Shown piece after piece: positions 34,501 through 49,500 of a stretch of DNA of 64,000 bases; position 1 is the first letter of the stretch, and the number at the start of each line of letters is the position of its first letter. The stretch spans positions 101,727,291 through 101,791,290 of the forward strand of contig OY740773.1 of assembly GCA_963513935.1 (NCBI GenBank), read 5' to 3'. The stretch comes from Aphrophora alni (taxonomy: Eukaryota; Arthropoda; Insecta; Hemiptera; Aphrophoridae). A program made the translations under genes and the position numbers. Below the pieces are notes generated by a model, which worked only from the letters and a program-made list of their open reading frames with translations, was not told where the DNA came from and did no database searches.

Positions 34501-37500
34501 AGATTAGGTAATTTGGGAGGCCACATAATGATCACCAATCCTCGAAATTATATGATTGCGTAACAATTGGCGTACAGTATCCATCATGCTGTTGATCCAT
34601 CTTGTTAAAACTAGGTGTTGACATTAATTTAATTTACGCAATAAAGGTTTCGAACATGGCAACATAATGATCTGATGTAACTGTATTCGCAAGGGTATCT
34701 TCGTCCTAAAAAAATAAGGTCTTATTATGCCACACTATGATACACACACAACATGGTAGCTTTGTATGTAACAATCACTGGTATAGTTGAGCTATTCTGT
34801 TTTCTCGTTGTTTAAATACTGCAGTTTTTTTTCCATAAAAGGCTCAATTACCCTCTTAAATTGTTTAACCTCATCTTCTAGCACATATGTTTCCAGATAT
34901 TTTTTTAAGTCTGATAAGTATTTTGTGAAGCAAATTTTCATTTCTTTTTTCAACACTACTTCATTTTGTTACACAAACTGATTAAAAGAAGGAAACATGG
35001 TATAATCTTAAAAGAGAACTACTATATAAAAAAAAATAAAATACATGAGTGCTCAGTGACCATGTGATCACTCAGTTCAGAAAAAAATGTGCTTTATTTA
35101 GTCTGGCTTTTATGAAATTTATTGTATCTAATACAGTTCACAAAACATCTCATAGTTCTTTGCTAAGATTTTCTATAGACAAAGCTTCCCTGTGTATTGT
35201 GCAGTGAGGCCAAACAGCATAAGTTGATTTAGCTCGAATGTGGGACTGAACAATTTGATATTTTCCTGCCATCAATTTTCCGTCATTGGTACACACACCA
35301 AATATTTTTCCCGGTCTACATTGTTATGAGACATGAATTTGTGTACAACCTCAAATAAGTCCTTAAAATGAAGAGTTTTTTAAAGAAAAAATACGAAAAT
35401 AGTTTAATTAATGAGTCAGAAAGCTATAAAAATCCAAAACAATTTTTTAAATGCAGCAAGTAGTTTTTAGACAATTTATACTTTTGATATTTGCTGGAGC
35501 CTGATAAGGATCCTCTGTGCGCCTTGGCGCTTTGGTGGAACCCCACCGTAAATGTTAAAGGGATGAGATGACATTATGTAATTGTTATCTCTTCAGATGG
35601 TAGTAAGACCATGAGGTTAGGTTAAGCGGACACAACTAATATTATTTTTATTGTATGTATTATTTGTTTATATTTTCTTAGTATAACGATTTAATGGTAT
35701 TAATTTTATATTTTCTGGAATATAGACAATTTTTATTACTATTGTTAGTTTCATGAATATAATAGTAATATGTTATTACGTGTTTTGTTTTAGATTGCTA
35801 AAAGCAAGTAGATTACGCCAGGTTGATGCATTACTCTCAGCGATCTGTGATATACTGTGGAGAGTAGGTGAGAAGACAAAAGTTAGCATCTGCTTGACCC
35901 AAGATATTGTCTATATACCACATTCACTCAACTACTTTCAAGACTCAGTCACTGAAAAGGTGTGGTTATTATTTTTATCTTATTAAGGTGTCTTCCTAAT
36001 TTTGATATCCTAGCCTAACTTAACATTTTGTACAACCTACTTTCAAATTGTTACAGTGTTACAGAAATTGTTTTACTGGTCTTCTGTATATGTTTCAAAA
36101 TATATAGTTTATTGTGTTATAGTTTATTATTTCTCTTACAGATGCACATTTTTGAATATACCAATAAAGAAGAACTCCACATCTTCCTCAAACGTTATAT
36201 ATATCTGGTGAGTTTATAGATATAGCATTTTAAAATCTTGATGAAGTTAGTAAGTTGTTTTAACACTTTAGATGCCACCCCAGTCCTATTGGAATGAGGG
36301 AGTAGCTTTTTAATGAAATTCCACCTCAGTCTGATTGTACTGTGAACTCATAATGTTAATATGCTGATTTTGTTTAAAAGCAAAACTAGTGTGAATAAAA
36401 GACCTGTATACATACTATTTCAATAATTGTTAGTGTGTAAATCCAATATGGATTTATCATCACAAAAAAGTGCTGTAATGTAGATCAATATTATTTTAAT
36501 TGTTGCGTCTTTTTACTTTCTCACATCTACGTAGTATAGAAAAAGTTATGTACAGGTCATAAAATGGATGACAAGTTTTTTAAGGAAATGCCCATTTTGA
36601 GGCCCCTGAATCCAAGTGATTTTTAGAATGATGTTTGATGTTCGTTGTATGTGCAGTGCTCTACATCACGAAATGTCCAATTTATATCAAATTTGGTATG
36701 TAAGCATATTTTGGCTTTTTTTTAAAGTAAAAAGTAACTCAAAATTTGGAGGTAGTTGCCATAAAAACAAAACACAAAATTATGAATATCTTAAAATCAG
36801 CTCTAATGATTTTCATCAAATTTTGCTAAAGTAAAGTCTCTAAAAATTAAATCAAAATTTATTGGTTACCATCTTTTCAAAAAATACGATTCATGAACTA
36901 TTGGTAAAAGAAATAAAAAATCAGCCTTTGAGATATTAACTGGAAATATTTCATTAACAGCATTTGTACAAAAATGAACTAATCCAAGTTATTACGTTCA
37001 ATATTGAAATAACCGTTCTCATTTAGATTGGACCGAAATATCGAGTTCAACTAACTGTAGTTCCAGGTTCTTATCATGGTTGTAACACTTATCAGAAACC
37101 TGTTTATAAGTTTCTATTGTTATTTACTAAGTAACTTCAGCATCACTCTCTGCCAGTCTCGTAGTGTTTGCGACACCATACACTTGCATTCTTACATTGT
37201 GTGTTCTAGATAGTTTTGTTATTTATTGCTTAGTTATTTATTTTACAGTTTATACAACATTTACTTTTTTTGTTCTGAAATAAATGTGAATATAGCTACA
37301 TGATGATTATTTACAACTGAACTCAATACAATTTCCATGAGTTATTTCGGGATAATTTAAGTACCCAAACAAAGGTTAACACAATAAAAGCTTAAAAATT
37401 ATCTTTAAATTTTAATTCTTTATATAAAAAACGACTTTTAGGGTGTAGATAACTAATTTAATTATTATATTACTACAATTTAAGAATATTAAAATTTAAC

Positions 37501-40500
37501 TAAATAACAATTGTTAATCTTAGACACAATTTTTATTAAACCAAATTAGCACTAAAAATTATTTTTTAAATTTTTAACGGTAGTACCTCTAAATGTTTGT
37601 TGTAAAGTAGAGAATTCAAAGATTAAAAAAATATAACCTGAAATGAATATTTTTACAAAAATCTTGACGGGTGAAGTGGTTAAAAATATATCATTTCTCA
37701 AAATCAGTTCTACTAATTTCGTTAAAATTATAATAAAATGAAAGATTTATGACCCAAACCCACGTGAAAAATTACAAGTAAGAAAACTGATTGTCAACAA
37801 ATAATTGTCAAGTAAACAAAAATGAACCTTGACTGCAGTCATTAAAGCTCAATATTAATCAAATACAATTTACTCTGAGGATGACTTCAGTCATCTAAAA
37901 GGTCAAGACAAATAATAATAATGGTTTAACCTAAGACTTTATCTCACCTGTATCTAGTATAGAGAAACTTATATAAAGAGTCAACGGAGTGTGGTGAATT
38001 GACGAAATTTCCACTTCAAATCAGAAATTTTCCATTGTCAAGCGTCGGTATGTTCCCTCTCCCTCTTATTTTGAGCTAGTGTACAGTTCCGTACAGTGTG
38101 CAACGAGAAAACAGTGCCAAACAATATTTGTGTTTTCGTATTATGTGTCTTTTCTTTTGTTTCCGTTGTTACCTCAAAAAATGGTAGACTAAGGTCATTT
38201 TAGACAGCTCAAGTGACCCTGAGGTAACTAGATTAATTTGCGCACTCATGAATTGTTTGAAATATTATAATTATTTAAACGATTGAGGGCTAAAATAGGG
38301 CAGAGTAATCGCATAATGAGTTTGACCACAAATTCCTTTTTTTTGTAATTAAACTTGTAAAATAAATTGTAGGTAGTTTGTGAAAGAGCTGACTTGTGTT
38401 AGAGGAATATGTTCAAATTGAGACAATGGTTATGGTAAAACAATATTGAAAAGCAAAACTGATTATAATTATTATTAGTATTGACTTTGACATGCAATAA
38501 ACACATATAATGTAACTTTTATGTAATGAAGTTAATATTTATTCAAAATACGTTGTGTTAAATTACATCATTCGGTAAAATTTAAATGATATCTAGAAAT
38601 AGACCTAAAAGCTTTGATTTTTCATTTTTAGGAAATACTTTGTCAAAAATAGACTACAACACTCGCATACAACAAAAACATTATTATATAAAACACAACG
38701 AAATTCAAACAAATGTTCAATATATAATTGTATGGTATTTCTTTCCAGATCGAATGAATCAAGTTTCCTAACGATCGATAAAAAAATGGAGCTCCTTCGT
38801 AAGATAAAGCAGGATGTCAAAATATCGGCTCTCAGTGGTCTGGGGATATACATGCCTGGGCTGATATATCAGCTTTTGGCGGTGTAGGTATCACAGTACA
38901 CAAGCCGATATATCAGCTCTTTTTGGTGAACTATTATATTGAAAAAGCTGATATATCTGATATATAATATAATATATCTGATAAAGCTGATATATACCTT
39001 GGCGGTCAAAGGGTTAAAAGAATTGTTATTTTCTTTCTTTCCAATTTAATCACTAAAATGTCCCATAAAACTTCACTTTTCACAAAATTCTACCCACACC
39101 TCTTGAGTCAATTTTTAGATATTCAACCATGTAAGATATGAACTATGGTTTATTTCTGTTTTTGGACTGATATCTTCCAAAACAGCATATTGACAAATAC
39201 TCTTGTTTCATGTATGTTTTACGTTTTTTTCTCTTGTTGTTTAAAGGTGAAAAATCTCTCGGTCATCATCGCCTTTAAAAAAAAAGGAAGAAAAGAATAA
39301 CTAACCCTAGCCCTTGAATACACTATTAGCACCAGGGTCCAAAGAAAACAAGAACTGGTAAAGAGACCTAATAGAAAAGATGAAAGAGAAATCTGACCCA
39401 AATTACATGTAAAAAGATATACATCCAGCTAGGGCTTCTTGAGATTGTTATGTCCGTACTCATTATAGGTATTTTGTGTAAAGGTGCATGAGAAAGCGAG
39501 TACGATGGTTGCACACTGATTGTTGAGGTTGTTTATTTGTTACAGTTTATGGAAGAACCAGGTCCAGGAGCTCTTCTATTCTTGTACAGTGCTATACTAA
39601 CACGTGGTATTAAAAAGTAAGTTCATATTATAAAACATATTACAATGCTACATTTAATTATTACAGTACAAGTCATTTTGGAACTAAATACATTGAAAAG
39701 AAAGTAAAAAGATATAATATTTTATAGATTTTTTACCTGCCTGAGCAATCTTATATAAACTATTAAAGTTTACAGCTGTTTCGGATATTTGTCATGCATC
39801 ATCAGAACATGTAGATATCACATTACAATATGTTAAAACAATTTAAAAATACTCACATTTAGATATCACATTCAAACGTAAAAAAATATAATCATTTTTT
39901 AACACTATATTAAATTTTATGTTATATGTGTCTTACCGTCATATGTATCATAATAATTTTTCTCTTTTGTTGACACCTGTTCCACGAATAATCACATTAT
40001 CAAAACGCTGTACATGAATAACTAAACACTAATCACAACACATAATAAGTTATATTGTACTTGTCAATTATTTAACATTAATTGTATATTTTATCCAAAG
40101 CTATAACATATAAATTAAATTTTTTCTCACAGTGAGTCGTCCACTTTTAGTAATTTATATAAGATTGCTCGGCAAGTAAAAGATGTATAAAATATCATTT
40201 TATAGTAGTAGTCAGTAAGGTTACACCAACATAAATAAAAAGATATAGCTAACTGCTTTTTTTTATACATTTAAAAAAAAAAAATTTTTTGTCATTAGAA
40301 ATATAACATAGAAAGTCTACATAATGGAATATTTTTCTATTATCTTATGACGTCTTTTATGGAATATTTATTTTTACCTGTGAGGTGGAGCCGAACACAG
40401 GAATAGTTTAGTCATGCACTGGAAAGACACTTTTGGGGCAAGTTATGAACGATACTTTTCCTCATACTGCAAAATTACACAATAAAGCTCATAACTTGTT

Positions 40501-43500
40501 TTGAATATATATTTATTCGTTATATTTATGTAATATGTATATATTCATCTTCATATCTACTACAAGATTGGAATTCATCGGGCAATTCCATAATATTATT
40601 TAAAACAATATCTCTATTCAAAAATAAAATCATTCTAAATAATATTATTCCATAATAAAGATTAACTCAACAGTTTAGTTAGTATTTGTTTTTATGTTGC
40701 TAAGGGAACGATGATTAAAAGTGGGATCAGCTGTTTTAATAACTTAGAACTGAAGAGAAAGAACACTAGCGCAGAGAGTGTTAAAAATCGTAACTAACAA
40801 TTTTTTCCAGTAATATTCTAAGTATACAAGGGCATAATCGTGGGGGGGGGGGGTTGTCTCATCTTCGATCAAGCTTCTCAGTATAGCCCAGGCAGGTTTT
40901 ATCTTTTCTATTTTTGTTTGTCCTGTTTATTCCTGATTCTACGATGGTCCTTGTTCATCTTTGAATTGTTTCAGTCATATTATGTGCATTTGTTAAAATC
41001 AAAAATACTAATTTACCTATTTAATTGCTCTGCTGTGTTGTAGTGCCCATTTGAGAGACAAAGATGTCATAGATGTTTTTATCTGGAGATCATAGATTGC
41101 CTCGTTCAAATATGGTATTTTTTTTCATACTGTTTGTCTTTTAACTTGTCTTTCATTTTGTGAATAAATTCCAGATGAGACAATTTTTTTAATGCTTTAA
41201 TTTTCCTTTTCAGGAAACCACTCTCTTGAGAGAATTTTTTCGGTATATCATTATTACTATTACTTTGAGTTCTGATTTAGAGTCAAATAATATCTCTATA
41301 TTTATGTTCATCCAAGATATCATTATTAATTGCTTTAATGCTTCATTGATTAGAAATCATTCTGCTTCAAACACGGTTTGTCTCCTTTGTAGTTATTTAC
41401 ATCTATATGTATGTATATATTGTATAGGTTTGTATGTGAGTATAAGTATGTATGGTGGGTATGTGTGTGATGTTTAAATTATATTCTATTCTTTACTGCT
41501 TGAATTATTATTATTATAGTTATAAAATTATACTATATTATGTGTTATTATTTTTTTATACACAGGTGGTCAGCTCATGACTCTTATTGTTTGTTTTTTC
41601 TTAAATGTTAGTAACGCCAACACAGGCATTGGCTCTGGGATGCTTAATTTATTTTACTCACATTTTTGGTTTGTTATCTTGAGTTTGTATTTTGCTTTAT
41701 ATAGAAATATATTTATAGTTTATGGTGTCAATTTGAGTTAATTTGTTTTCTATTGAAGTTTATTTTTTCAATTTATCTGTAAGAAATTTATTGCTCTGTA
41801 TAAAAATGTAATGTTTTTTAGTGAAATAAATAAATAAATAAAAGTTACTGTTGCAAAACTGACAACTTGATAAATGCACATTCAAAGGTAAATGCACTTG
41901 GCCTTAACAGTGGGGTGGAAATGAATACACTACTTATTGTTATGTAACTCAGAGTTGTTAATTAGGAAGAAATTGTATAGAACCTGATTGATAAAGAATT
42001 TTTTAATATTTAATTCAACTATTTTTGATGTAGCAACAATAGTATTCGAGATATTTAAAAAAAGTTATTTTTTGCATCTTTGATGGTCTGTAAAATATTA
42101 TACTAAAAAAAATCATTTAGATTTTTTACATTACATTTCATGACCAAATAAGGATTTTTTTCTGATAAATTAGATGGGCTTGGATTTACCATGTAGCCCT
42201 CTAAAAAATTCAATGTCGCTTTTGATTAAACAACTCTGTCACTGATAATTGCACTTTTTTCTTAAAAATTTTAAAGGGGATTCTTGTAACTCATTTATCT
42301 TCTTTCAGATTGTAATATTTATTTTCATGTTTTATGTATTGTATATTCAATATCTCATTATCTATGTAAAGTAAGGATTTGATAGTTGGAAAGAAACAAT
42401 TTCGTTGTCTCTATGTCCTAATTTTTATGTATATAGTTTACAATTTACCGTTAATTACAACAAATTAGGTAATATCTACGGATATTGAATTAAGGAACTA
42501 TATGGACTGATGGTTTAGGTTTGTAGGTTTCTCTTCTCGCCAGATGTCCTTCCTATTCGGAAAGGTTGATAGATAGGAACCAGGAGACACAAATATGTTT
42601 CCTATTGCACTTGAACTTTTTTTATTTTATTTATTTACTTCCTTTTTAATATGTCTTAATTATTAAATTGGTATTTTTGCAACCTTCAGCAATTTTAGTA
42701 TCTCTAAAATGGTGGTTAATTTATGATATTTAATGATGTTGATTAGTAAATAAGATGGCTTCCAATTTTCTTCAGTTAGTTTATTATATTTTTTTTGTTC
42801 TGAACATATCATAAAAAAGGATATTCAAAAATTATACGTCGAAGGGTTTCCTGTTCATTTATGGTACATCTGAGGTAGTTAGGGGTAAAATATTACTTCA
42901 TTTTGTAGAAAGTATTGTTTGTTTTCACTTGTCCAACTCTTAGTCTGTACATTGTTATTATATCGGATCTCTTTAGTTTTGAATTTTTGAACCAGGATAT
43001 ATGTTTATTGTAATTATAATTTATGTGTTTTTACCACATTACTTTATTAGAATCTTTAAAATTATGGTGTAAAGTTATATTGTATATTGGTTATATAGTT
43101 ATTTATAGGTATTAACAAATTCTGGCTTAGGTCATTATTTTGAATTCCATCTCAAATTAGAACTTTTTTGTAATTTCAAGCTCTATAAGACTAGGTTATA
43201 TTGATTTTTCCAGAGTACTGCTTGACCTTGAGGATGACAAAGGACATCTAGTTACATGTGCAGAAGAAGGATCTTTGTGTATAGTAACGTTATTGCTGAC
43301 AGGACGAGCTACTCCATACCTGCACAACGGAGTTGTTTATGTTGGTGATGAAGACCATTATGTAAGTTATCAAACAGTTGCACTTTATACAAAATGAACT
43401 TTAACTTTCGTACGTATATGTAGGCTACTATAGAGATAGTTATGTGAAAGCTCAAAAGTCAATGTTGAGTTTTTCTACGGATATATTTGAATTGAGGTCT

Positions 43501-46500
43501 CCTGAGTTCAAAAAAGTGCTTTTTGGAATATTAGTTTATCTATATAGTGTACTACATTCAAAACATGTTAACTGATTTTATTCAAACTTGGTATGTGGGC
43601 ATATTTTGACCATATCTCAGGACTTTTATTTTCCATTTTTAACCACCTTTTAACCCTTTTCAGGAGTATGGCCATTCAGGAACGGCTTATGCGCCTATAC
43701 TCAAAGGAGTAAGCATTTTAAGGTAACCAACATGTAAAGGAGTATGAAATAAAAAATGCAATTTGGTACAAAAACATTTTATCTTTACTTATTTTGCATT
43801 AAAATGACAAATAATTTAAATATTTCTTTAAAAATACTACAAAAAGACTTTGTTGCTTTCTTGTCTGTCCCGGGGGTGTTGGAGTTGACAGCGGGAAATG
43901 ACATGCGGTCAGGCGCAGTGGCTACTTTGTAATAGGTATATTTTTGAATTTTGAATTTAGTACAAAGTAACACATGGTTTTAGAAACTTGCACATAATTG
44001 GTCGAGAGATGATAGAACAAAGGATGCGATTGGTCCAAAAGTCTAGGGAAAGGGAACACCGCAAGTCAAATTAAGTCTAATAAATTTAAAACAAAGTAAG
44101 TGTCAGAAATATCCAGAGTATAATATTTGAATGTTAATATGATTAGAATAAATGTAGAATTAATAATTAAGTATATTTTTGTGTATAAATGGTGTGAAAT
44201 ATTGGTTGCCAGGCGGAAATGAAAACATGTAATAGAAACGTGTGTATAATGCCTCTGGAAGTAGTTGGAGGGAGAGTCTGGGAATACCGCTTGAAGAGTG
44301 CAGACATATTGTGTTATTGCTGTGATGTCTTATAGAACAATGGATATTCTTAAAAATCTAAAATGGATATTTCATCTGATCATCTAATGTCTTCATAAAG
44401 ACGTCTTTTATAGTTTTAAAGTTCAATTTTTACTTATTTATTAGAATTTCTAAATAACAAGATCCTATATCTAACATTGAGCAACCCAGGTTATATCAAA
44501 TACATATATATAATTCAAAATAAGAGTTTCTTGTATGTGTATACCAATCACGTTATAATGATGTTGTAAACACATTGAGTCGATGATTTGGAATTCTATG
44601 TTGTACAAACCGCCAAAAACTTGTCTCGTGGAAAAGCTCCTTCATTACACTGATATCAGACAAATTGTCCCTCTTTCTTCTTTACTGTATTCATCAAGTT
44701 ACTATTAGTCTCTCTTTAACATTAAAACTGTTCAATACTTCTCACAAAACTATATTTTACTAAACATAATGCCATCTCGGCATTATTATAGAAAACACGT
44801 GCACTACATGGAGATCATGCATCACAAGTATTTTTTCAAGTTTGATTTTAACTGGTCTTTTGTATACTGTTATACTATTTAACGTAATAATTTTCTTCTC
44901 TAGGCTGTCCCTCAGTTTGGTATTCTGAGTCGAGGAGAAATCGGCTTCTTGTTATATGAAGAAGGCGTAGAAGAAAGAGTACCAGGGTCACGATTAAAAA
45001 CACCATCACTGCCAATATGGGTGGTTTGTTGTTTGGGTCACTATGGTATCCTCTTCAATACAAACAGGGAACTCTTAAGGAATTACCACGCTGAAAGAAG
45101 GTAAAACTAAACTATCAATTATGACTATGATATGGACTAAGAAGATGTTATTAAATAAGCGGGTGAGCCAAGTAAATGTAATTTAGAAGTGTGTTATGAC
45201 TCAATTTATCTGTACCTGATACAACAGTCTACTGATACTGTTCAGTACCTGACAAATTAGTATCAGTTACATACCACATGAACAAAATACATGCATATAT
45301 GTATACCAGTATGTGTTAAAAATATGGAAACGGTGTAATATTTCAAGAACTGGTTTTTAGATATTAAAAATATTCGATCTCTCATTATTTTAAAGCTCTT
45401 AGCCTGAGCTATCTTTAGATGTAGGATGCTAATTTTTGGAACATTCTGTACATGAAATTACACTATTATTAAATTATGAACTAGACTTTCAATTGATATG
45501 TTAGTATAATTGATATTCTAATAAATTGTATACTGTAATTAAAAAATATATAGAGTTACTTCTTAGAAGATCCTGTACGGTACCGAATATGTAATTTTCA
45601 ATACATTTTGGGTTACTTTACAACACAATAAAGTAACTCACTCACAGGATCTTGATTCACTCAATCCTGCAGAAAATGTTTAATATTGTGTTTAAAATAG
45701 TATGAATTTTAAAAAGTCATAACTCGGTTAATATTAAATTTAAAATTTCTCTTAAGGATCTTAATAGAACTCTTAGGGTATGTAATAATGTTATAGTTTT
45801 AAAATTAGAGAAAATTCACGTTTTGTCAATTTTTGGAACACTTTATATATATCATAATGAACTTTTGTACCACTCTGTAGATAGCTAAGGTAGCTTTAAT
45901 GAGAGGTCAAACATTTTTAGTTTTCTATATTTGTTTATAAGTATGTACACAATTTATATTCAATACCGCATTTAGACAAATTGTGCCTCTAGACAGTCTA
46001 GTTTTTTGCGCCCATTCCCCCAAATCGTTATCGATATAAACTTCAAATAATTGTTATAGTAAAATATGTTTACTAAGCTACACTGACTTTCATAATTTTA
46101 TTTTTTTTTTTAAATAAAATTATAAAAACATGATTTTGTTTTACGCATTAAAATTTCATTAAATACACTTTGATTTTTTTTTTTATGTTTTCAAAATTAT
46201 GGATAAGAAGTTATTTCAAGCTCATTATTATTATTTTTTTATTCTTTTCAAAATTAATCTGGATAAAAAGTTATTTTAAGGTTGTTCTGTATCTTTAAAA
46301 TAATCAAAAATAAAAATCACTAAGCTGAAGTGGGCAGACAATGATACAAAATAATTTATCTGTAAAGCACACATTTTTATTTAGATAGTGAAAATTAAAC
46401 TATTTATGCTAAAGACCGTAGGTACTTGGTGGTATTCCATTTTAAATAAATTAAAACAACAATTTTTTAGTATAAACCACAATATTTTTATTGAAACTTG

Positions 46501-49500
46501 CCAACCATGGTTTCGCTAGTTAAAGCATTGTCAAAGACTTATACAAGAATGAGTAAAGTCCTTCTTGTATAAGTCCTTGACAATGCTTTAACTAGCGAAA
46601 CCATGGTCGGCAAGTTTCAATTAAAATATTGTGGTTTATAGTAACAAATTTTTGTTTTAATTTATTTATAGTGAAAATTGTTTTTACGAAAACAACAAAA
46701 TTTAGAAATGTACAACATATGTGAGTTGGTAACATTAAAATTATATATTATTAAAAAGTTATTAATATTATCATTAAAATATTTCCTGTTCCCACATTGT
46801 CAATCACACCCGTAAGATTAAAAAAGTTTATTATAAAGTTAGTACATCCCTGTTCATAGTTTCTTCAGGTACTTAAAAGCCCTCAAACAATGGTCATTTT
46901 AGACTTTCTTTGTATTTATAAAATGTTTTATTAGCTCTTGAAAATCGAGGGACTGAGTGACATTCAATTACATAATTAAATAATTAGTAATGTTTTATAA
47001 GGTTTGGATTGTATAAATATTTGATGGTATATGTTTAATGTTTTGTAATTTTTAATAAAAAAGTTGCAATTCATTGTAAAAATCTTTTAAAATGTTTGAG
47101 AATGTTATGAATTGCCTGTAACTTGTCGACAGCTGTAATAAATGAAATGAATTAAATATTTGGACAGCCATCTTCAAAACTAGGAAATAAAATAAAAAAA
47201 CTAAACAAAAATAGTATGGCATCGTAATAACACATTCACACAGTTAACTATTCATATTAGGGAAATTAATCATATGATGTTTTTAAATTATTCAAATACT
47301 GTAAACCTATTTCAAAAGTCTAGGTTGTCTGTTTTAATTAGAAACTTTCTTAAAGGTTTACAAAAGTTTGTAATAACATTTAATATAAATGACACACAGT
47401 TAAAAAGTTTGAGCATTTGCTAAGTAGGAGTCAAATTTTATAAAAAATATTAAGTTAACAATTCATATTATATGGCTACATGTTTCACTGACGGCATCTT
47501 TAGGCTAACACGTAACATAAAACACTAAACACTATACAACACTTATAGGACATGAAATGTTATTTTGTATATTTTTACACATCTTATATTTAAAAGTAAA
47601 AGTTGTTTTTTTTTTTCATTAACCATAGGTTATTCTAGCTGGTTCTGTTATATGACTGGATTGTAATAAATGCAGTCCAATCAACTTTTATTGTAAATCA
47701 AATATTATAAACAGCACAATGACTGTCTCTGTTAAGATTATATATGTCTTTCAGGTTTGAATTACAGTACTACACCTGTGGAGGAAGTCATTGCCAGTTA
47801 ACAGTAGACACAAGGCAAGACCAGTCAGACACAGGCATTCATAGTGAAGATTCAGCAGCAAGCTCATTTGGTAATCTTGAGAAACTCATCCATACTAAGT
47901 AAGTGATTCACTAATATTTTATGTGTAAAGTTATGTCTATTTATTATTGTTTAAAAGGGAATTTTTAAATTTCAAATGTTTTAACAGTAATGCTATTTTA
48001 ATTTGCCTTCATTTTTTTAAAGGAGTAATAACAGACTGACAAGTTTATTTTATATTCTAACAATTGTTTGATTATCTCAGCTTTGAAATCTGGTTTAATG
48101 GTTGCTGATATATACAGGATGTTTCCAAAAATTGTTTCAAAACTTTCTGAGCTTATTTCTCACATCAAAACTACCTAATGAAAAAGTTTATGTAAACATA
48201 TTCCCTAAAATTCTAAGTTTTCTCTCTAGCTGCCATTTTTTGTTTATAACCAAAATATTCATGTCTTTTTAAAGGCAAATGACATGAAGTTGAAATTTTG
48301 CATGCTACATAAAGACTCAATTTAAAAAAAAATAATAATAATAATTAACCGATTTTCTTTATATATTTCAAAATGGAATCATTTTAATGTTGAATATTTT
48401 GAAATCCGTTATTTTTACATATTAAAAATAACCACCATTTTGAAATGAGTAGAGGAAATCGGAATTTGTATAAAATTTTGTCTTTATATCACTAAGTAGT
48501 ATGCTAAATTTCAACTTCTTAATATTTGCCCTTACAAAGATATGAATTTTTTATAAAAATCGTAAAATGGCAGCTAGTTAGAAAACTAAGTATTTTAGGA
48601 AATATGTTTATATAAACTTTTTATTGTTTTTGATGTGAGGAATAATGTGATGAAGTTTTGTAATGATTTTTGGAAACACCCTGTAGATAAGGACAGAACA
48701 TTACTGGGGGGTAGGTCCTACACTCTAACCAAATATCATTTTATATGCAATGACGAATCACCAAGGAGATGTTCGAAATTACAAAAGTAGGGGCTGATCG
48801 GCAACAGTGATTAGTTTACGCACATGCACAGTAACTTCAACTAATCTATTGGGGATTAAACTACCATAATGTCGCCAGTCCATTGTTTGCCTCTATAAGA
48901 CAGTGGCTTTATGAATCCAAAAATAAATAACCATGCCAGTTGAAAGTTCTGATTAATGATTAAATTCTAAACGCAAGAGGACATAATTTTCTGAAATTCT
49001 TGTCAATTGTTGGATCTACCGCAATGCGTGAAGGAAAAGTAATGCAACACTACCATGAGTTCAGGGAAGGCCATTTATATGTTCACAATGTACAGAGACC
49101 TAGCATCAGAACTAACAATCGCATTGAGTATGTGAATGCGAAATTTAAAGAAAATCGTCACTTTACAATTAGTGATCTTTCCATAGAATTTCCAAAGACA
49201 ACATTGTTCAGAATTATAACTATCATAAACCATGTACACAAAATAGAAATATTGACAAGGTCTCACAAGAACCTGAGATTGATATCTGCTGATTATTTTT
49301 TGGACTGTTTCCATAGACAGATTTTTCCTCCCCATTTTGTCACTAATAATGAAACGAGAATTTTTTATATCAATGCTGAGTCCAAACAACAATCCATGTA
49401 GTGGTGTCATTTCTAGTTCAGTCAAACTAAAAAAGAAATCCAAGCAAATCGATTCGGAAAGAAAAATCATTGCAACTTTGTTCTAGAACCAAAAGTGTTA

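Noticed and set aside
49075..49470. 131-codon minus-strand frame
   Set aside because: Shadow of the mariner transposase, whose motifs are on the plus strand.
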